This document shows positions 25,071 to 34,196 of a stretch of 64,000 nucleotides of DNA, piece by piece. Source of the stretch: Gammaproteobacteria bacterium (GTDB lineage: Bacteria > Pseudomonadota > Gammaproteobacteria > Pseudomonadales > Halieaceae); contig JANSYN010000009.1 of assembly GCA_024742415.1 (NCBI GenBank), forward strand, positions 62,001-126,000, read 5' to 3'. The stretch's first letter is position 1; each line of letters begins with the position of its first letter. The translations under genes were made by a program, and so were the position numbers. The notes under the pieces were generated by a model. That model was not told the origin of the DNA. It worked only from the letters and a program-made list of their open reading frames with translations, and did no database searches.

Positions 25071-27098
25071 ATGCGCAACAGCAATCACCGCTACAGGCCA
25101 CTGTGGAACATCGCCTGCCTGCTGCTGATGGCAGTGGCCAGCCACGGACAGACACAGGACACACCGCCCTACCTCATCGGACGCGGACTGGCGGACATCA
25201 CCGGGCCGGCGTATGGCGTGCAATTGTGGGGCTTCAGCCGCGCCGATCAGGTTGGCGAAGGGCTTCATATTCGCCAGCGTTCCCGTGCGTTCATCGTGGC
25301 CCAGTCTGATCAACCGGCGCAACGCCTGGTATTTGTCAGTGCTGACATCGGCAGTATTGACCACCCGATCACCCTGCAGGTGATCGAGACACTGCAACAG
25401 CGTTATGGCAACACCTACACCCTCAACAATGTCATTCTCAGCGCCACCCATACCCATGCGGGACCCGGCGGATACTGGCATTCGCGCACCGACACAGGGC
25501 TGGATGGCGGCCTGTATCGCGAGCACTTCGACGCCATTGTCAACGGCATCGTGGCTTCGATCGTACAAGCCCACGAGGACCTGCAACCGGGCAATATTTT
25601 TATCAATACCGGTGAGGTCAGTGATGCCGGGGTCAACCGTTCCGCTGTTGCCTATGCTGCCAATCCTGCGGCGGAGCGCGCCCGCTATGCCCACAACACG
25701 AACAAGCGCATGACCCTGCTGAAGTTCGTCGACGACAGCGGCGCCATTGGCATGATCAACTGGTATGCGCTGCACCCAACGGCAATGAATTTTTACAACC
25801 TGCTGGTCTCGGGAGATCACAAGGGGTATGCCTCGCTGGCGATGGAGCGACAACAAGGCACACGCTATCCCCCCGAGGCCAATGACACCGGATTCGTGGC
25901 GGCTTTTGCCCAGTCTGATCCTGGCGATGTCACCCCCAACACCAATCTCGACAATACCGGGCCCGGAGAGACCGACGTCGCAACAACGCAAATCATGGGG
26001 CAGCGCCAGTTGCAGGTCGCCAGGGCATTGTTCGACAGCGCTACCGAGCGCCTGCAAGGGCCGGTACAGTCGCTGCACGCCTATACCAATCTCAACGGCT
26101 ACAAGGTCGACGGCGCCTTCACCGGGCAGGGCCCACAAACCACCTGCCCTTCAGCTTATGGCTACTCGTTTGCCGCAGGCTCTACTGAAGACGGCGGCGC
26201 ACACTTCCTGTTTGAAGAGGGTATGACAGAGCAAAAAGTCTGGCTGGACTGGCTCATCCGCGCGGTCACTGGCGCACCGAAATGGACCGAGGCCGTCAGG
26301 GCCTGCCAGGCACCCAAAGCCATCCTGTTTGAAACCGGCAGCCAGCAACCACCCATGCAGTCACAAATCCGCTCAGTCAGCGTGGCGCGCATTGGCCAGC
26401 TGGTCATTCTTGCCATGCCCGGCGAGGTCAACACCATGGCCGGCAGGCGCCTGCGCGAGAGCGTGATGAACGCGCTGGGCGACTGGGCCAGACACATCGT
26501 TCTGGCCGGCTACGCCAACGACTACGCGGGCTACGTGACAACGCCGGAAGAGTACCAGTTGCAGCAGTACGAGGCCGCCCATAACCTGCATGGCCAGTGG
26601 AGCCTGCCCGCGTACCAGCAAATCGCCAGCGGGCTTGCCAGGGCAATGGACTCGGGGCAGCGCCTTACCAATGACACCGCCTATGATGACTGGCGCGGCA
26701 AATCCACTGAAAAACCGCTCCCGGTCACGGGCTCTGCGCAACCGCCCGGGGGTATGCGCTTTGGCCAGCCGCAGCCGCTGGCGCGATCAGATTTCGCGCG
26801 CGGCGACACCGTCACAGCCACGTTCTGGTCCAGCAACCCGGTTGCCCACTACGTGACGGGCAATAACTTCCTGCGTGTTGAACGCAACGTCGGCAACCAC
26901 TGGGCGCTCGTCGCCACCGACACAGACTGGCAGACGCGCATCCGCTGGCAGTCCCGTGGGGACCACTTCATTGCCCGTGTCCAATGGGATATTCCGGCGG
27001 ACGCCGCCCAGGGGAGCTATCGCATCGTGCACAGCGGCTTTGATCCTACAGGCGTGAGCTTCAGCGGCACGTCCGACACGTTCAGGGTGGGGCAATAG
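25071..27098 (+). CDS. Neutral/alkaline non-lysosomal ceramidase
   Basis: Secreted zinc amidase of 675 residues that would hydrolyse ceramide to sphingosine and fatty acid. The signal peptide is about 1-27. ILSATHTHAGPGGYW holds zinc-binding histidines, FAQSDPGDVTPN contains the nucleophilic serine region typical of neutral ceramidases, and LAMPGEVNTMAGRRLRE and AGYANDYAGYVTTPEEY are further family motifs. The C-terminal 150 residues form the immunoglobulin-like beta domain (to FRVGQ). Divergent from the PI-PLC-like gene. Function is well supported by motifs; the natural lipid could be a marine sphingolipid or related N-acyl amine. Confidence 0.93.
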   Translation: MRNSNHRYRPLWNIACLLLMAVASHGQTQDTPPYLIGRGLADITGPAYGVQLWGFSRADQVGEGLHIRQRSRAFIVAQSDQPAQRLVFVSADIGSIDHPITLQVIETLQQRYGNTYTLNNVILSATHTHAGPGGYWHSRTDTGLDGGLYREHFDAIVNGIVASIVQAHEDLQPGNIFINTGEVSDAGVNRSAVAYAANPAAERARYAHNTNKRMTLLKFVDDSGAIGMINWYALHPTAMNFYNLLVSGDHKGYASLAMERQQGTRYPPEANDTGFVAAFAQSDPGDVTPNTNLDNTGPGETDVATTQIMGQRQLQVARALFDSATERLQGPVQSLHAYTNLNGYKVDGAFTGQGPQTTCPSAYGYSFAAGSTEDGGAHFLFEEGMTEQKVWLDWLIRAVTGAPKWTEAVRACQAPKAILFETGSQQPPMQSQIRSVSVARIGQLVILAMPGEVNTMAGRRLRESVMNALGDWARHIVLAGYANDYAGYVTTPEEYQLQQYEAAHNLHGQWSLPAYQQIASGLARAMDSGQRLTNDTAYDDWRGKSTEKPLPVTGSAQPPGGMRFGQPQPLARSDFARGDTVTATFWSSNPVAHYVTGNNFLRVERNVGNHWALVATDTDWQTRIRWQSRGDHFIARVQWDIPADAAQGSYRIVHSGFDPTGVSFSGTSDTFRVGQ

Positions 27099-27306
27099 AC
27101 TGGCCACCGGCGCGTCGCTGATGCGGGACATCAGGCATGGCGCACTGGCGGTGACGGGGAATCTCCCAACGCTCGCGCACCGTCGCGCGCAACTATCATC
27201 GCGCGGTTCATGCGTGGCACTATACTCAGGACCGGACACAGGGCTGGACATAGAGCTGGCCACAACACTTGAAATGCTACTACAAGCAACACTACACACA
27301 GCAGTG

Positions 27307-27348
27307 CACACAGCACGCTGCACACAGCACGCTGCACGCTGCACGCTG
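27307..27348 (+). repeat. 14-bp/7-bp tandem repeat upstream of the SRPBCC gene
   Basis: Two perfect copies of cacacagcacgctg followed by two copies of its half, cacgctg, 39 bp before the start codon at 27388. A partial earlier copy (cacacagcagtg) precedes them. The leader also holds a looser 12-bp periodicity (ggacacagggct, ggacatagagct) around 27233-27256. Confidence 0.85.
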
Positions 27349-27387
27349 CACAGGAACAGCAACACACACGGAGCACCCGCAAAGACA

Positions 27388-27858
27388 ATGATTACTGAAA
27401 ATACGGTTTCGTCGGATGAAGTTACGATCGAGGCACCGGTGGAACTGGTCTGGAAGATTCTCACGGACTTCGACAACTACGGTAAGTGGAACGGCTTTTG
27501 CCCATCGGCAAAGGTCGAAACGCTCACACTGGGTACCGCTGTCGACATGATGGTTGACCTGGGCCACGGCCCCAGCCGGCAAGTCGAGTACCTGTGTCGT
27601 ATTGAGCCAAACCAGTGCATCGCATGGCAGATGGAAAACAAACCGGGCGACCCGGTGCACGCGGTACGCAGCCAGTACCTCAAGCGCCTGGACGACGCGC
27701 GCTGCAGTTATATCAGCATCGACGAGTTTTCAGGCCCTGGCACTGCGTCCATGATGGAGGCATTTGCTGCCAATGTTGAAGCGGGCTTCAATCGCTGCGC
27801 TTACGACCTGAAAGCCTACGCCGAGCAGCAGTTCAGGGCCTGCGCGCAACAACAGTAA
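27388..27858 (+). CDS. SRPBCC (START-like) family protein
   Basis: Cytoplasmic ligand-binding protein of 156 residues in the polyketide-cyclase/START-like superfamily. Signature features are the early APVELVWKILTDFDNYGKWN, a central strand region, and the amphipathic C-terminal helix MMEAFAANVEAGFNRCAYDLKAY. Family members bind hydrophobic ligands such as sterols or polyketides or act as cyclases. The ATG at 27388 is used, because the upstream frame passes through short tandem repeats and has no homology. The ribosome site is poor. It is convergent with the LLM gene downstream. Ligand unknown. Confidence 0.82.
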   Translation: MITENTVSSDEVTIEAPVELVWKILTDFDNYGKWNGFCPSAKVETLTLGTAVDMMVDLGHGPSRQVEYLCRIEPNQCIAWQMENKPGDPVHAVRSQYLKRLDDARCSYISIDEFSGPGTASMMEAFAANVEAGFNRCAYDLKAYAEQQFRACAQQQ

Positions 27859-27924
27859 CGCGGCAGCCGCCATTGCTGACGCACGCACACAGGCGCGCGG
27901 GCCAGGCCTCAATGCGCCTGGCGA

Positions 27925-28938
27925 TCAGCCATCGACGGGCTGGATGGGCAGGTCACTGCTGCGGTGTCGCACATGCGGCCACACTTCCCGCTCAAACAAC
28001 CGCAAGCCCTGCCAGGCAAATTCCGGATCGATACCGCCCAGTAGCGGGGTGAGGATAAACGTACTGACGTCGGGCATGCCGTTGATCAGGGTGACTGCAT
28101 CCTCGGGCGTCAGCACCTGGTAAGCACCACTGTTGCGCAGATTCTGGGGGTCCACACCGCTGGCAAACGGACCGCTGGCGCGACCATAGGCTTCCACCGT
28201 CCATTGCGTGTAGGACTCTACGCAGTGCACGGCATGTGGCAGCAAGGTCTCCCAGGCGGCCTCTACATCATGCGTGACATGCGTGTAAATCGGGCCCAGC
28301 TTGTGAAAACGCTCGCCCGGGTCAGGTTTGCCCAGCGCCAGGCGCTCCTGTCGGTACACATGCCAGTTCTCGCCGCCGGGCGGGAAATAACCATCGGCAA
28401 TTCGTGCGGCGCGCCGCGCAACTGCGGGATGAGCACCACCCAACAATAGCGGTGGCGGCTGCACAGGTTGCGGCGTAATTCGTACCTCTCGCCCGCGGTA
28501 CTCGAAGGCATCGCCGCGCCAAGCTGCGCGCAATACCTCAAACACTTCCAGGTAACGCGCTTTGCGCTCCTGACGATGCGTGCCGAACATTTCAAACTCA
28601 GTGGGTCGATAACCGGCCCCAATGACCACCTGCAAGCGGCCGCCGCTAAGCAGTTGCACGACCGATAAATCTTCGGCCAGTTTTATCGGCTCATACAAAG
28701 GCGCCAGCAGAACGTTCGGACGTATCTTGACGCGCTCCGTACGCGCGGCAATCGCTGCACACATCGGTATGGGGGAAGGCAGGTAACCATCGTCAGTTCC
28801 GTGATGCTCGCCCAACGAGACCACGTTAAAGCCAATGTCATCGGCCCAGGCGCTCATATTCAGCGCCTGGCGGTACAACAGCTCCACGGGCGCGCCAAAG
28901 GGCGGGGCGCGCATGTCAAAGCTGATTACAAACTCCAC
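27925..28938 (-). CDS. LLM-class flavin-dependent oxidoreductase
   Basis: Luciferase-like TIM-barrel oxidoreductase of 337 residues. Visible: WADDIGFNVVSLGEHHGTDDGYLPSP in pieces such as SLGEHHG, then RTERVKIRPNVLLAPLYEP and SGGRLQVVIGAGYRP, which are classic LLM motifs. Later come GGAHPAVARRAARIADG and TFILTPLLGGIDPE. The start is a GTG at 28938 without a clear Shine-Dalgarno. It differs from the LLM protein at 18109-19125 and is nearer the FMN-dependent/F420 TIGR-type monooxygenase group. Substrate unknown; oxidation of a cyclic ketone or alcohol would fit family knowledge. Confidence 0.86.
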   Translation of the reverse strand: MEFVISFDMRAPPFGAPVELLYRQALNMSAWADDIGFNVVSLGEHHGTDDGYLPSPIPMCAAIAARTERVKIRPNVLLAPLYEPIKLAEDLSVVQLLSGGRLQVVIGAGYRPTEFEMFGTHRQERKARYLEVFEVLRAAWRGDAFEYRGREVRITPQPVQPPPLLLGGAHPAVARRAARIADGYFPPGGENWHVYRQERLALGKPDPGERFHKLGPIYTHVTHDVEAAWETLLPHAVHCVESYTQWTVEAYGRASGPFASGVDPQNLRNSGAYQVLTPEDAVTLINGMPDVSTFILTPLLGGIDPEFAWQGLRLFEREVWPHVRHRSSDLPIQPVDG

Positions 28939-29245
28939 GGTATTTTCGCCGGCTGGTCATGCGTTTTCATCGGCACGGGTTAATCCCCACCCAGACACGG
29001 CGGCTGGCACATCGCTGGCCGCTCACCCCTGCCCGCTCTCCATTCCCTGATCACCACTACCCGAGCACCACTACCCGAGCACCACTACCCGAGCACCACT
29101 ACCTGAGCACCACGACCTGATCACCGTCACCTGCTGATCACTAGCGGCTCACCACCTGCGCGCGCAGCGCTCGTGCGGCGCGCGGTCGCTACCCGAAGGG
29201 TACCCGGCGATGGCTCAACTGCATCCATCAGCCCTGCGGGCGGTA
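28939..29245. other. Intergenic region with repeats between LLM and ydbL genes
   Basis: About 307 bp between two minus-strand genes. It contains the 14-bp array at 29052-29121, flanked on the right by looser copies (caccgtcacctgct). No ORF or RNA gene is recognisable. A short inverted repeat, taccc-gaa-gggta at about 29191-29203, is followed by no T-run. Confidence 0.5.
29052..29121 (+). repeat. 14-bp tandem repeat, 5 copies
   Basis: Unit caccactacccgag: three perfect copies (29052-29093), one with a single change (cctgag) and one with two to three changes (cacgacctgat), then decaying sequence. The unit is unrelated to the other 14-bp arrays in the window, yet has the same length. Confidence 0.9.
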
Positions 29246-29581
29246 TCACTTCTGCCGCCAGCCATCACCGGTATTGATGTAAGCGCCAGGAGAAGACTTC
29301 TCGATGGCTTTTTTGCCCGCGCGCATTTCAACGGCATCCAGTGCAATGCCGTTCTCCTTCGCAATCTTCTGATAGTGCGCCTTACGCTGGGCGTTGATGG
29401 ACTCCACCAGTGCGTTCACTTCAGCCGATGGCTTCACTGCGGCCAGGTAGCCGCTGCTGGTTTCGCCGACGCTGCCGTTATCCTTGGCCTGTGACAACTC
29501 CAGTGCTGCCACAGGCGCAGCGGCAAGCATTGCAATGACGGCCACGGCTAACCATTGGCGTATTGTCCTGATGCTGAACAT
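29246..29581 (-). CDS. ydbL: YdbL family periplasmic protein (DUF1318)
   Basis: Small exported protein of 111 residues: signal peptide about 1-26 (cleavage after AAPVAA), then the DUF1318 core with KDNGSVGETSSGYLA and IAKENGIALDAVEMRAGKKA, ending in INTGDGWRQK. YdbL accompanies the YdbH-YnbE bridge that supports lipid transport to the outer membrane in E. coli, where YdbL modulates the complex. I used the ATG at 29581 because AGGAGG stands eight bases upstream; a GTG nine bases earlier would sit too close. The ribosome site overlaps the stop codon of ynbE, indicating coupled expression. Confidence 0.92.
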   Translation of the reverse strand: MFSIRTIRQWLAVAVIAMLAAAPVAALELSQAKDNGSVGETSSGYLAAVKPSAEVNALVESINAQRKAHYQKIAKENGIALDAVEMRAGKKAIEKSSPGAYINTGDGWRQK

Positions 29582-29593
29582 AGTACACACCTC

Positions 29594-29779
29594 CTAGAAA
29601 AGACCACTGTCTTCATCGAACAGATCATCGAGCTCTTTATCCACTTTCACGCGGATTTCGTGCTCGATTTTCACGTTCATGTTAATCGTAATGGGTTCTT
29701 CGGGCGCTTTTACCTGAACCGTCGGAGTGCAGGCGATCACAGCAAGAAGAACCAGTGGCAGACCAGCGATTAGTCGCAT
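29594..29779 (-). CDS. ynbE: YnbE family outer-membrane lipoprotein
   Basis: Lipoprotein of 61 residues: hydrophobic signal and lipobox VIAC with Cys about 17, then an acidic, charged mature part (ITINMNVKIEHEIRVKV) ending in DEDSGLF. In E. coli YnbE is the outer-membrane end of an intermembrane bridge formed with YdbH, taking part in phospholipid transport with partial redundancy to TamB and YhdP. GAGGGGG lies six bases upstream of the ATG. It lies between ydbH and ydbL in the canonical order, and the neighbouring genes confirm the call. Confidence 0.9.
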   Translation of the reverse strand: MRLIAGLPLVLLAVIACTPTVQVKAPEEPITINMNVKIEHEIRVKVDKELDDLFDEDSGLF

Positions 29780-29880
29780 AACAACCCCCTCATTTTTATG
29801 CTAGTGCAGGCAAACAGCCGCCAGGCAGGCGTACCGCAAGCCACTACGCTGCTACTTCGAGTAAACTGCGCTAACAAAGT

Positions 29881-32283
29881 TCATTTGCGCTTGCGTTCAA
29901 TTCCTTCGATCAACTTATCACTCAATTGCAGACTTTGTAATAGCGGGTCAATGTTTTGCTCCAGGTTTATATTGAACGTTACCGCGCGCCCACCGGCATA
30001 ATCCGGATTGCGGCCTGCGATCGACAGCCCCAGGGCAAGGTTTCCGGTCTCATCCAGGTTCACGTCACTGCGCAGTGTGTCGTAGCTGAAGTTTTGCAAC
30101 AGCTCCAGCGCCAGCGCCAACTCCGGGTTGCCGGCCACCATGTCGCCGGCCGAGCCAGTGGGGCTGTAGCGGATGCTGCCACCGGGCGGCCGGGCCGCAA
30201 TGAATCCCGCGTTGATCATCAGGCGGCCCGACCTTGCCAATACCGGCAAATCGCCCGTCAGGGCGCCGCTGGCCTGTATGTCCTGACCACGCTGCAACGC
30301 CACCAGTTGCGCCAGCTGCCAGTCTTCTACTTTTAACGTCAGTGCATTGGACGTCGCCCCCACCTGCCAGGTTTCTCCCGCAGGCACATAGGCCTTGCCA
30401 CCCAGCATCTTTGCAGCTGCCGTGTTGATGACGATCCTGGCGCTGTTAACGGGCGCACGCTCGGGCACTTCGAACGCCAGCTCAATGTCAGTGATCGGCA
30501 GGGCCACATCCAGGCGAGCCACCAAAAGCCTGGCCGGCGCGAGTGTCTGCAACTGCGTAAGGCCACGCCAGCGCACATTGGCCTCAAGCCCATGGAACGC
30601 ATAATCGCCGACACTGCCATCAACGCCGCTGATGGACAGTGTCGACTTCGTCGTAGTATCGACAGCGGCAAAGGCCTCGGTACGCAGCACGCTGTGCAGC
30701 AACAGGCCGCCTTTACTGACAACCACAGCCTGGTCCGTCATCTGCAGCGCCTGCGCGAGCGGCAACCAGGTGACCACGGTATCAGCCAGGTTGTCACTAC
30801 CCAGCCGCAACTCCCATTGCGCCGTACCCGAGAACACATCGCCCTCACCGCGCAAGCTCCCCTCCACAGCGCCTGCCGCATCCTTGAACTGCAAGCGCAT
30901 CGCTGCTGGCAGCACGGTGCCGGACTGCTCCAGGGCAAGCTGCAACTGCGGCACCTGCTGGCCGCGCACGCGCGCATTCAGGGTTGCATCGACCTGGGCG
31001 GCCAGCAACGACGTGGCTTGCGGCGCACCCCCTGTCTCAGCCGTGGCCAGTGTCAACGCCAGGCGCGGCGTCTGCAGTTGCACGCTATTGCGCGCATCGC
31101 CCAGGGACAGCGCCAGATCGGACACCGCCACCGTCGTCGGTTCTGCGGCGTGCACTGCAACCCGGAGGCTTGCGGCGGTCATTTCCAGCGGCAAGCTGTT
31201 GGGCAAGCCCAGCCATCTGGCTGCTTCACCCTCCAGACCTAACTGCGCCGCACGGGTAGCACCGCGCAGTGACAGCTGCGTTAGCGCCAGTGCATAGCGC
31301 CCCTGCTCCAGCGTGATACTTGAGGCCGCGCCGCCGGTGACACCCCACAACAACTCGCCATAGGAAAGTGCGTCGAGGTCATGCCTGGCATTGGCTTGCA
31401 CTGTTAGCGCCTGCGCAGCGGGTACACCGTCGGACAACAATCCCACGATATCATCGGAGTGGACAATGGTTGCTTCGGCCTGGCTGGCTCCTGCCACAGA
31501 GACGGAGTCCAGCGCTGCCCCAGAGGCTGCAAGAGCCGCTGCCAGTGGGCCAGCGCGCAACCACGCCAGCAGCGGCTCGTGCTGCAGCGCTGTGCTGATC
31601 TGCCAATGCCAGCGCCGCTGGTGCATCGGCTGCAGCGCAAACTGCAGCTGGCCGACGTCGGCGTTGCCCCACGACACCTGTAGCTGCCCCTGCAGCGGTT
31701 GCGTGCGACTGCTGTTGAGATCGAGCGCTACAACGGTATCACCCTGCACAATATTCCACTGTGAGGCCACGGCGGGGCCACTACTGAGCTTGCCGGTAAT
31801 TTCAACGGGCGGCTGACTCGCCCCGAGATAGCGTGCCGTGAGCGATGCGACGTTGACGCGTTCCACCGGCAGCGACGCCGCCAGTCGATAAGGAAGCATA
31901 TCGTACAGCAGTGGTGACGCCGTCGAGCGGGCCGCGGGCTGGCCCGTGGCCTGCACCGTGAGGGTGGCCGCATCGACCTCCAGCGCATGCACACGCCCAC
32001 GCAGCAGATCGAGAAAGTCATAGTGTAGTCTCAGCGTATCAAGCCGGGCATCCAGCCGCATGCCCGGCTGGTCCAGCACAAACCCCAGCCCGCTGAGAGT
32101 AGCCCCGCGTCGCTCGACCGCAAACTGCTCGATGTGCACCTGTGTCACGCCGCTGTCCGCAAGCAACGCCGCTGCATGTTGCGAGACCAGCCGCGGCAGG
32201 TTGTAATAGATATACGTACCGGCGGCCACCACGCCGAGCAGGGATATCGCAACAGCAATCAACAGTAGGCGCAGCGCTCGCAT
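29881..32283 (-). CDS. ydbH: YdbH family AsmA-like intermembrane phospholipid transport protein
   Basis: Inner-membrane-anchored, largely periplasmic bridge protein of about 800 residues: a single N-terminal transmembrane segment (LLLIAVAISLLGVVAAGTYI) followed by a long beta-groove region. The C-terminal part (GLSIAGRNPDYAGGRAVTF then LEQNIDPLLQSLQL and the basic end KRK) is highly characteristic of YdbH. It pairs with YnbE at the outer membrane. The ATG at 32283 gives a normal n-region; a GTG at 32325 is an alternative start. An AT-rich TACTATAA lies only about seven bases upstream of the ATG on this strand, which leaves the true start and promoter unclear. Confidence 0.9.
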   Translation of the reverse strand: MRALRLLLIAVAISLLGVVAAGTYIYYNLPRLVSQHAAALLADSGVTQVHIEQFAVERRGATLSGLGFVLDQPGMRLDARLDTLRLHYDFLDLLRGRVHALEVDAATLTVQATGQPAARSTASPLLYDMLPYRLAASLPVERVNVASLTARYLGASQPPVEITGKLSSGPAVASQWNIVQGDTVVALDLNSSRTQPLQGQLQVSWGNADVGQLQFALQPMHQRRWHWQISTALQHEPLLAWLRAGPLAAALAASGAALDSVSVAGASQAEATIVHSDDIVGLLSDGVPAAQALTVQANARHDLDALSYGELLWGVTGGAASSITLEQGRYALALTQLSLRGATRAAQLGLEGEAARWLGLPNSLPLEMTAASLRVAVHAAEPTTVAVSDLALSLGDARNSVQLQTPRLALTLATAETGGAPQATSLLAAQVDATLNARVRGQQVPQLQLALEQSGTVLPAAMRLQFKDAAGAVEGSLRGEGDVFSGTAQWELRLGSDNLADTVVTWLPLAQALQMTDQAVVVSKGGLLLHSVLRTEAFAAVDTTTKSTLSISGVDGSVGDYAFHGLEANVRWRGLTQLQTLAPARLLVARLDVALPITDIELAFEVPERAPVNSARIVINTAAAKMLGGKAYVPAGETWQVGATSNALTLKVEDWQLAQLVALQRGQDIQASGALTGDLPVLARSGRLMINAGFIAARPPGGSIRYSPTGSAGDMVAGNPELALALELLQNFSYDTLRSDVNLDETGNLALGLSIAGRNPDYAGGRAVTFNINLEQNIDPLLQSLQLSDKLIEGIERKRK

Positions 32284-32348
32284 GCACTTATAGTAATGTA
32301 TTATTGACCCTGGAGTCGCTTTCACGCTGCCCTTTGGGAGACCACCCT

Positions 32349-33020
32349 ATGATAACCAGACTGTTCGACACCGCGACAAACCGCCGGCAGCACAGCGCCC
32401 GAGCATGGCGCGCTCGCCGCTGCCTGCTGGCCTGCACGTGCATGCTGCTTACCCTGCCAGGGGCTGCACAGGCAGAAGAAGCACAGTGGACACTGGCGCA
32501 AGAGACCGACGGCATACGCCTGTACACCCGCACGCACGACACGTCACCGTTCTGGGAAATCAAGGCTGCAATGACCATCAATGCCAGGGCCGAAGCCGTT
32601 GCCGAGGCCTTTGGCGATGGCAACGGGTGCTCTGCCTGGCGCGCCATGTGCAAGGCGTCCACCGTCGTAGAGCATGTGTCAGACAACGAACGTTACGTAC
32701 ATATGGTGCTCAACATGCCCTGGCCTGTTGCCGATCGCGACCTGGTGATGCGCGTGACTGATTCGATCGACATCCAGTCACAGCAGGCCGTCGTGCAGTT
32801 CACTTCAGCCTCAGAGAAACAACCACCGGATGACTGGGTGCGAGCCCAGGCCAACGGACAGTACCTGATCAACATGATCAACGACGAACAGGTGGCGTTT
32901 ACCTACATCATTCACACCGACCTTGGCGGTGATCTGTCGGCGAGCATGATTAACCCAAGACTGGCCGACGCGACCATCGAAGACCTGCAACGCCTGCGCA
33001 AGCAGGCCCAGGGGCGCTAG
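32349..33020 (+). CDS. Exported START-domain lipid-binding protein
   Basis: Protein of 223 residues with an n-region rich in arginine and a signal peptide ending near AAQAEE (about residue 38), then a START-like domain: WTLAQETDGIRLYTR, WEIKAAMTINARAEAVAEAF, WPVADRDLVMRV and FTYIIHTDLGGDLSASMIN. START domains bind lipids or sterols in a deep pocket. GGGAG is nine bases upstream of the ATG. It is divergent from ydbH, separated by 65 bp, suggesting a shared envelope-lipid theme. Ligand unknown. A periplasmic location is inferred from the signal. Confidence 0.85.
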   Translation: MITRLFDTATNRRQHSARAWRARRCLLACTCMLLTLPGAAQAEEAQWTLAQETDGIRLYTRTHDTSPFWEIKAAMTINARAEAVAEAFGDGNGCSAWRAMCKASTVVEHVSDNERYVHMVLNMPWPVADRDLVMRVTDSIDIQSQQAVVQFTSASEKQPPDDWVRAQANGQYLINMINDEQVAFTYIIHTDLGGDLSASMINPRLADATIEDLQRLRKQAQGR

Positions 33021-33030
33021 CGCGCCACCG

Positions 33031-34101
33031 TCATTGGCCGGAGCTTGCCTGCACTGTTTGTGGCTGGCGTTTGGGGTTGCGCACAAAAAAATCGAACAGG
33101 GCTTCACCCACCGAAAACCACACCGAGGGTTCTTCCGGGAACAGTTCACTGTCGGGGTTATCCGGGTACACATGGCCGTTATCATGTCGCAGGTGCTCAA
33201 CTGCGATGCCACTGGCCGAGGTATAGCGCGTCCATAGGAAGCCGGCGTCTGCACTGCCATCGACCACGGTAAAGTCAGCATCCACCGCCGCAGTGTTTAT
33301 CCTTCCGGCTGCATCCACCACAAGATCACCGGTGGCGCTGTAGGTGTACTGATCGGCATCCTGCGTAACAATGCCATAGTCATACATCACATTGACCAGC
33401 GTATAGGGCACAGACAGCGCCGAGATCTCATTGTAGTAGCGCACCAGTAGATCACCGGTACCACTGATAAACAGTACGGGCACCTCCTGCTGCGGCCCGC
33501 TGCCGCTGCGGAAGCAACTCACCTCAATCGCGGCGATGGGTGCGGCGCTGGCGATGAGCTCCGGGTAGTCGCACATAAACTGCCACGTCATCAGGGCGCC
33601 CTGCGAAAAACCGGTGAAGTGCACGCGGTCGCGGTCAACGGCATAGGCGTCCAGCGCCTGCAACAGGAAGTCCGCCACAATGGGATAGTGCACCTCGGGC
33701 ACCCAGCTACTGGGCTCGCTGAGTTCCCCCGGCTGAATCACAATATAGCCGCCGCGCTGTGCTGCGATACTGGCCAGGTTGGAGCGCTGCTCCTGCTGCA
33801 CGGGATTACTGAGAAAACCATGTGCATCCACGATGACACCGCAGGCCGCATCGATACATTGCTGCGTCAGCAACACATCGAACCGTACGCCGTCACATTC
33901 GAACACATGGCGCTGGGCGGCGCTGACATCGCTAATGCAGCGCGTCGTTTGCAGCGCGCGCGCCTCGGCATCAGTGCTATCGCTGCACGCGGCGAGGGTG
34001 ACTGCCACAAGCGCTGACACACTGGCCACCCACAGGCAGCCCGGCAGCCGTGGCGCGCCCGCCAGGGCCCTGCTCAAAAAACGGTACGCGGATAACCCCA
34101 T
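33031..34101 (-). CDS. Polyester-depolymerase-like alpha/beta hydrolase lipoprotein
   Basis: Predicted lipoprotein of 356 residues, with lipobox LAAC (Cys about 39). The catalytic domain resembles PHB depolymerase/feruloyl esterase hydrolases: VDAHGFLSN is the oxyanion region, the nucleophile motif is GFSQGALMTWQ, and an Asp and His follow (HDNGHVYPDN). Several cysteines suggest disulfides. AAGGAG precedes the ATG at 34101; the frame extends much further upstream but with Arg/Gly/Cys-rich shadow sequence. Substrate might be a polyester or an aryl/alkyl ester. It stands convergent with the START gene. Confidence 0.84.
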   Translation of the reverse strand: MGLSAYRFLSRALAGAPRLPGCLWVASVSALVAVTLAACSDSTDAEARALQTTRCISDVSAAQRHVFECDGVRFDVLLTQQCIDAACGVIVDAHGFLSNPVQQEQRSNLASIAAQRGGYIVIQPGELSEPSSWVPEVHYPIVADFLLQALDAYAVDRDRVHFTGFSQGALMTWQFMCDYPELIASAAPIAAIEVSCFRSGSGPQQEVPVLFISGTGDLLVRYYNEISALSVPYTLVNVMYDYGIVTQDADQYTYSATGDLVVDAAGRINTAAVDADFTVVDGSADAGFLWTRYTSASGIAVEHLRHDNGHVYPDNPDSELFPEEPSVWFSVGEALFDFFVRNPKRQPQTVQASSGQ

Positions 34102-34196
34102 CGTCTTGATCTCCTTGATGTCGTGCCGGGTGCGCGGCGCGCCCGGCATGCAGCGCGCATCACCACGCAACCGGGTCAACCGCGCGGCATCACCGG

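Noticed and set aside
23912-26138. Long antisense frames opposite the PI-PLC-like and ceramidase genes
   Set aside because: Both real genes have catalytic motifs, signal peptides and correct endings; the antisense frames are GC-driven shadows.
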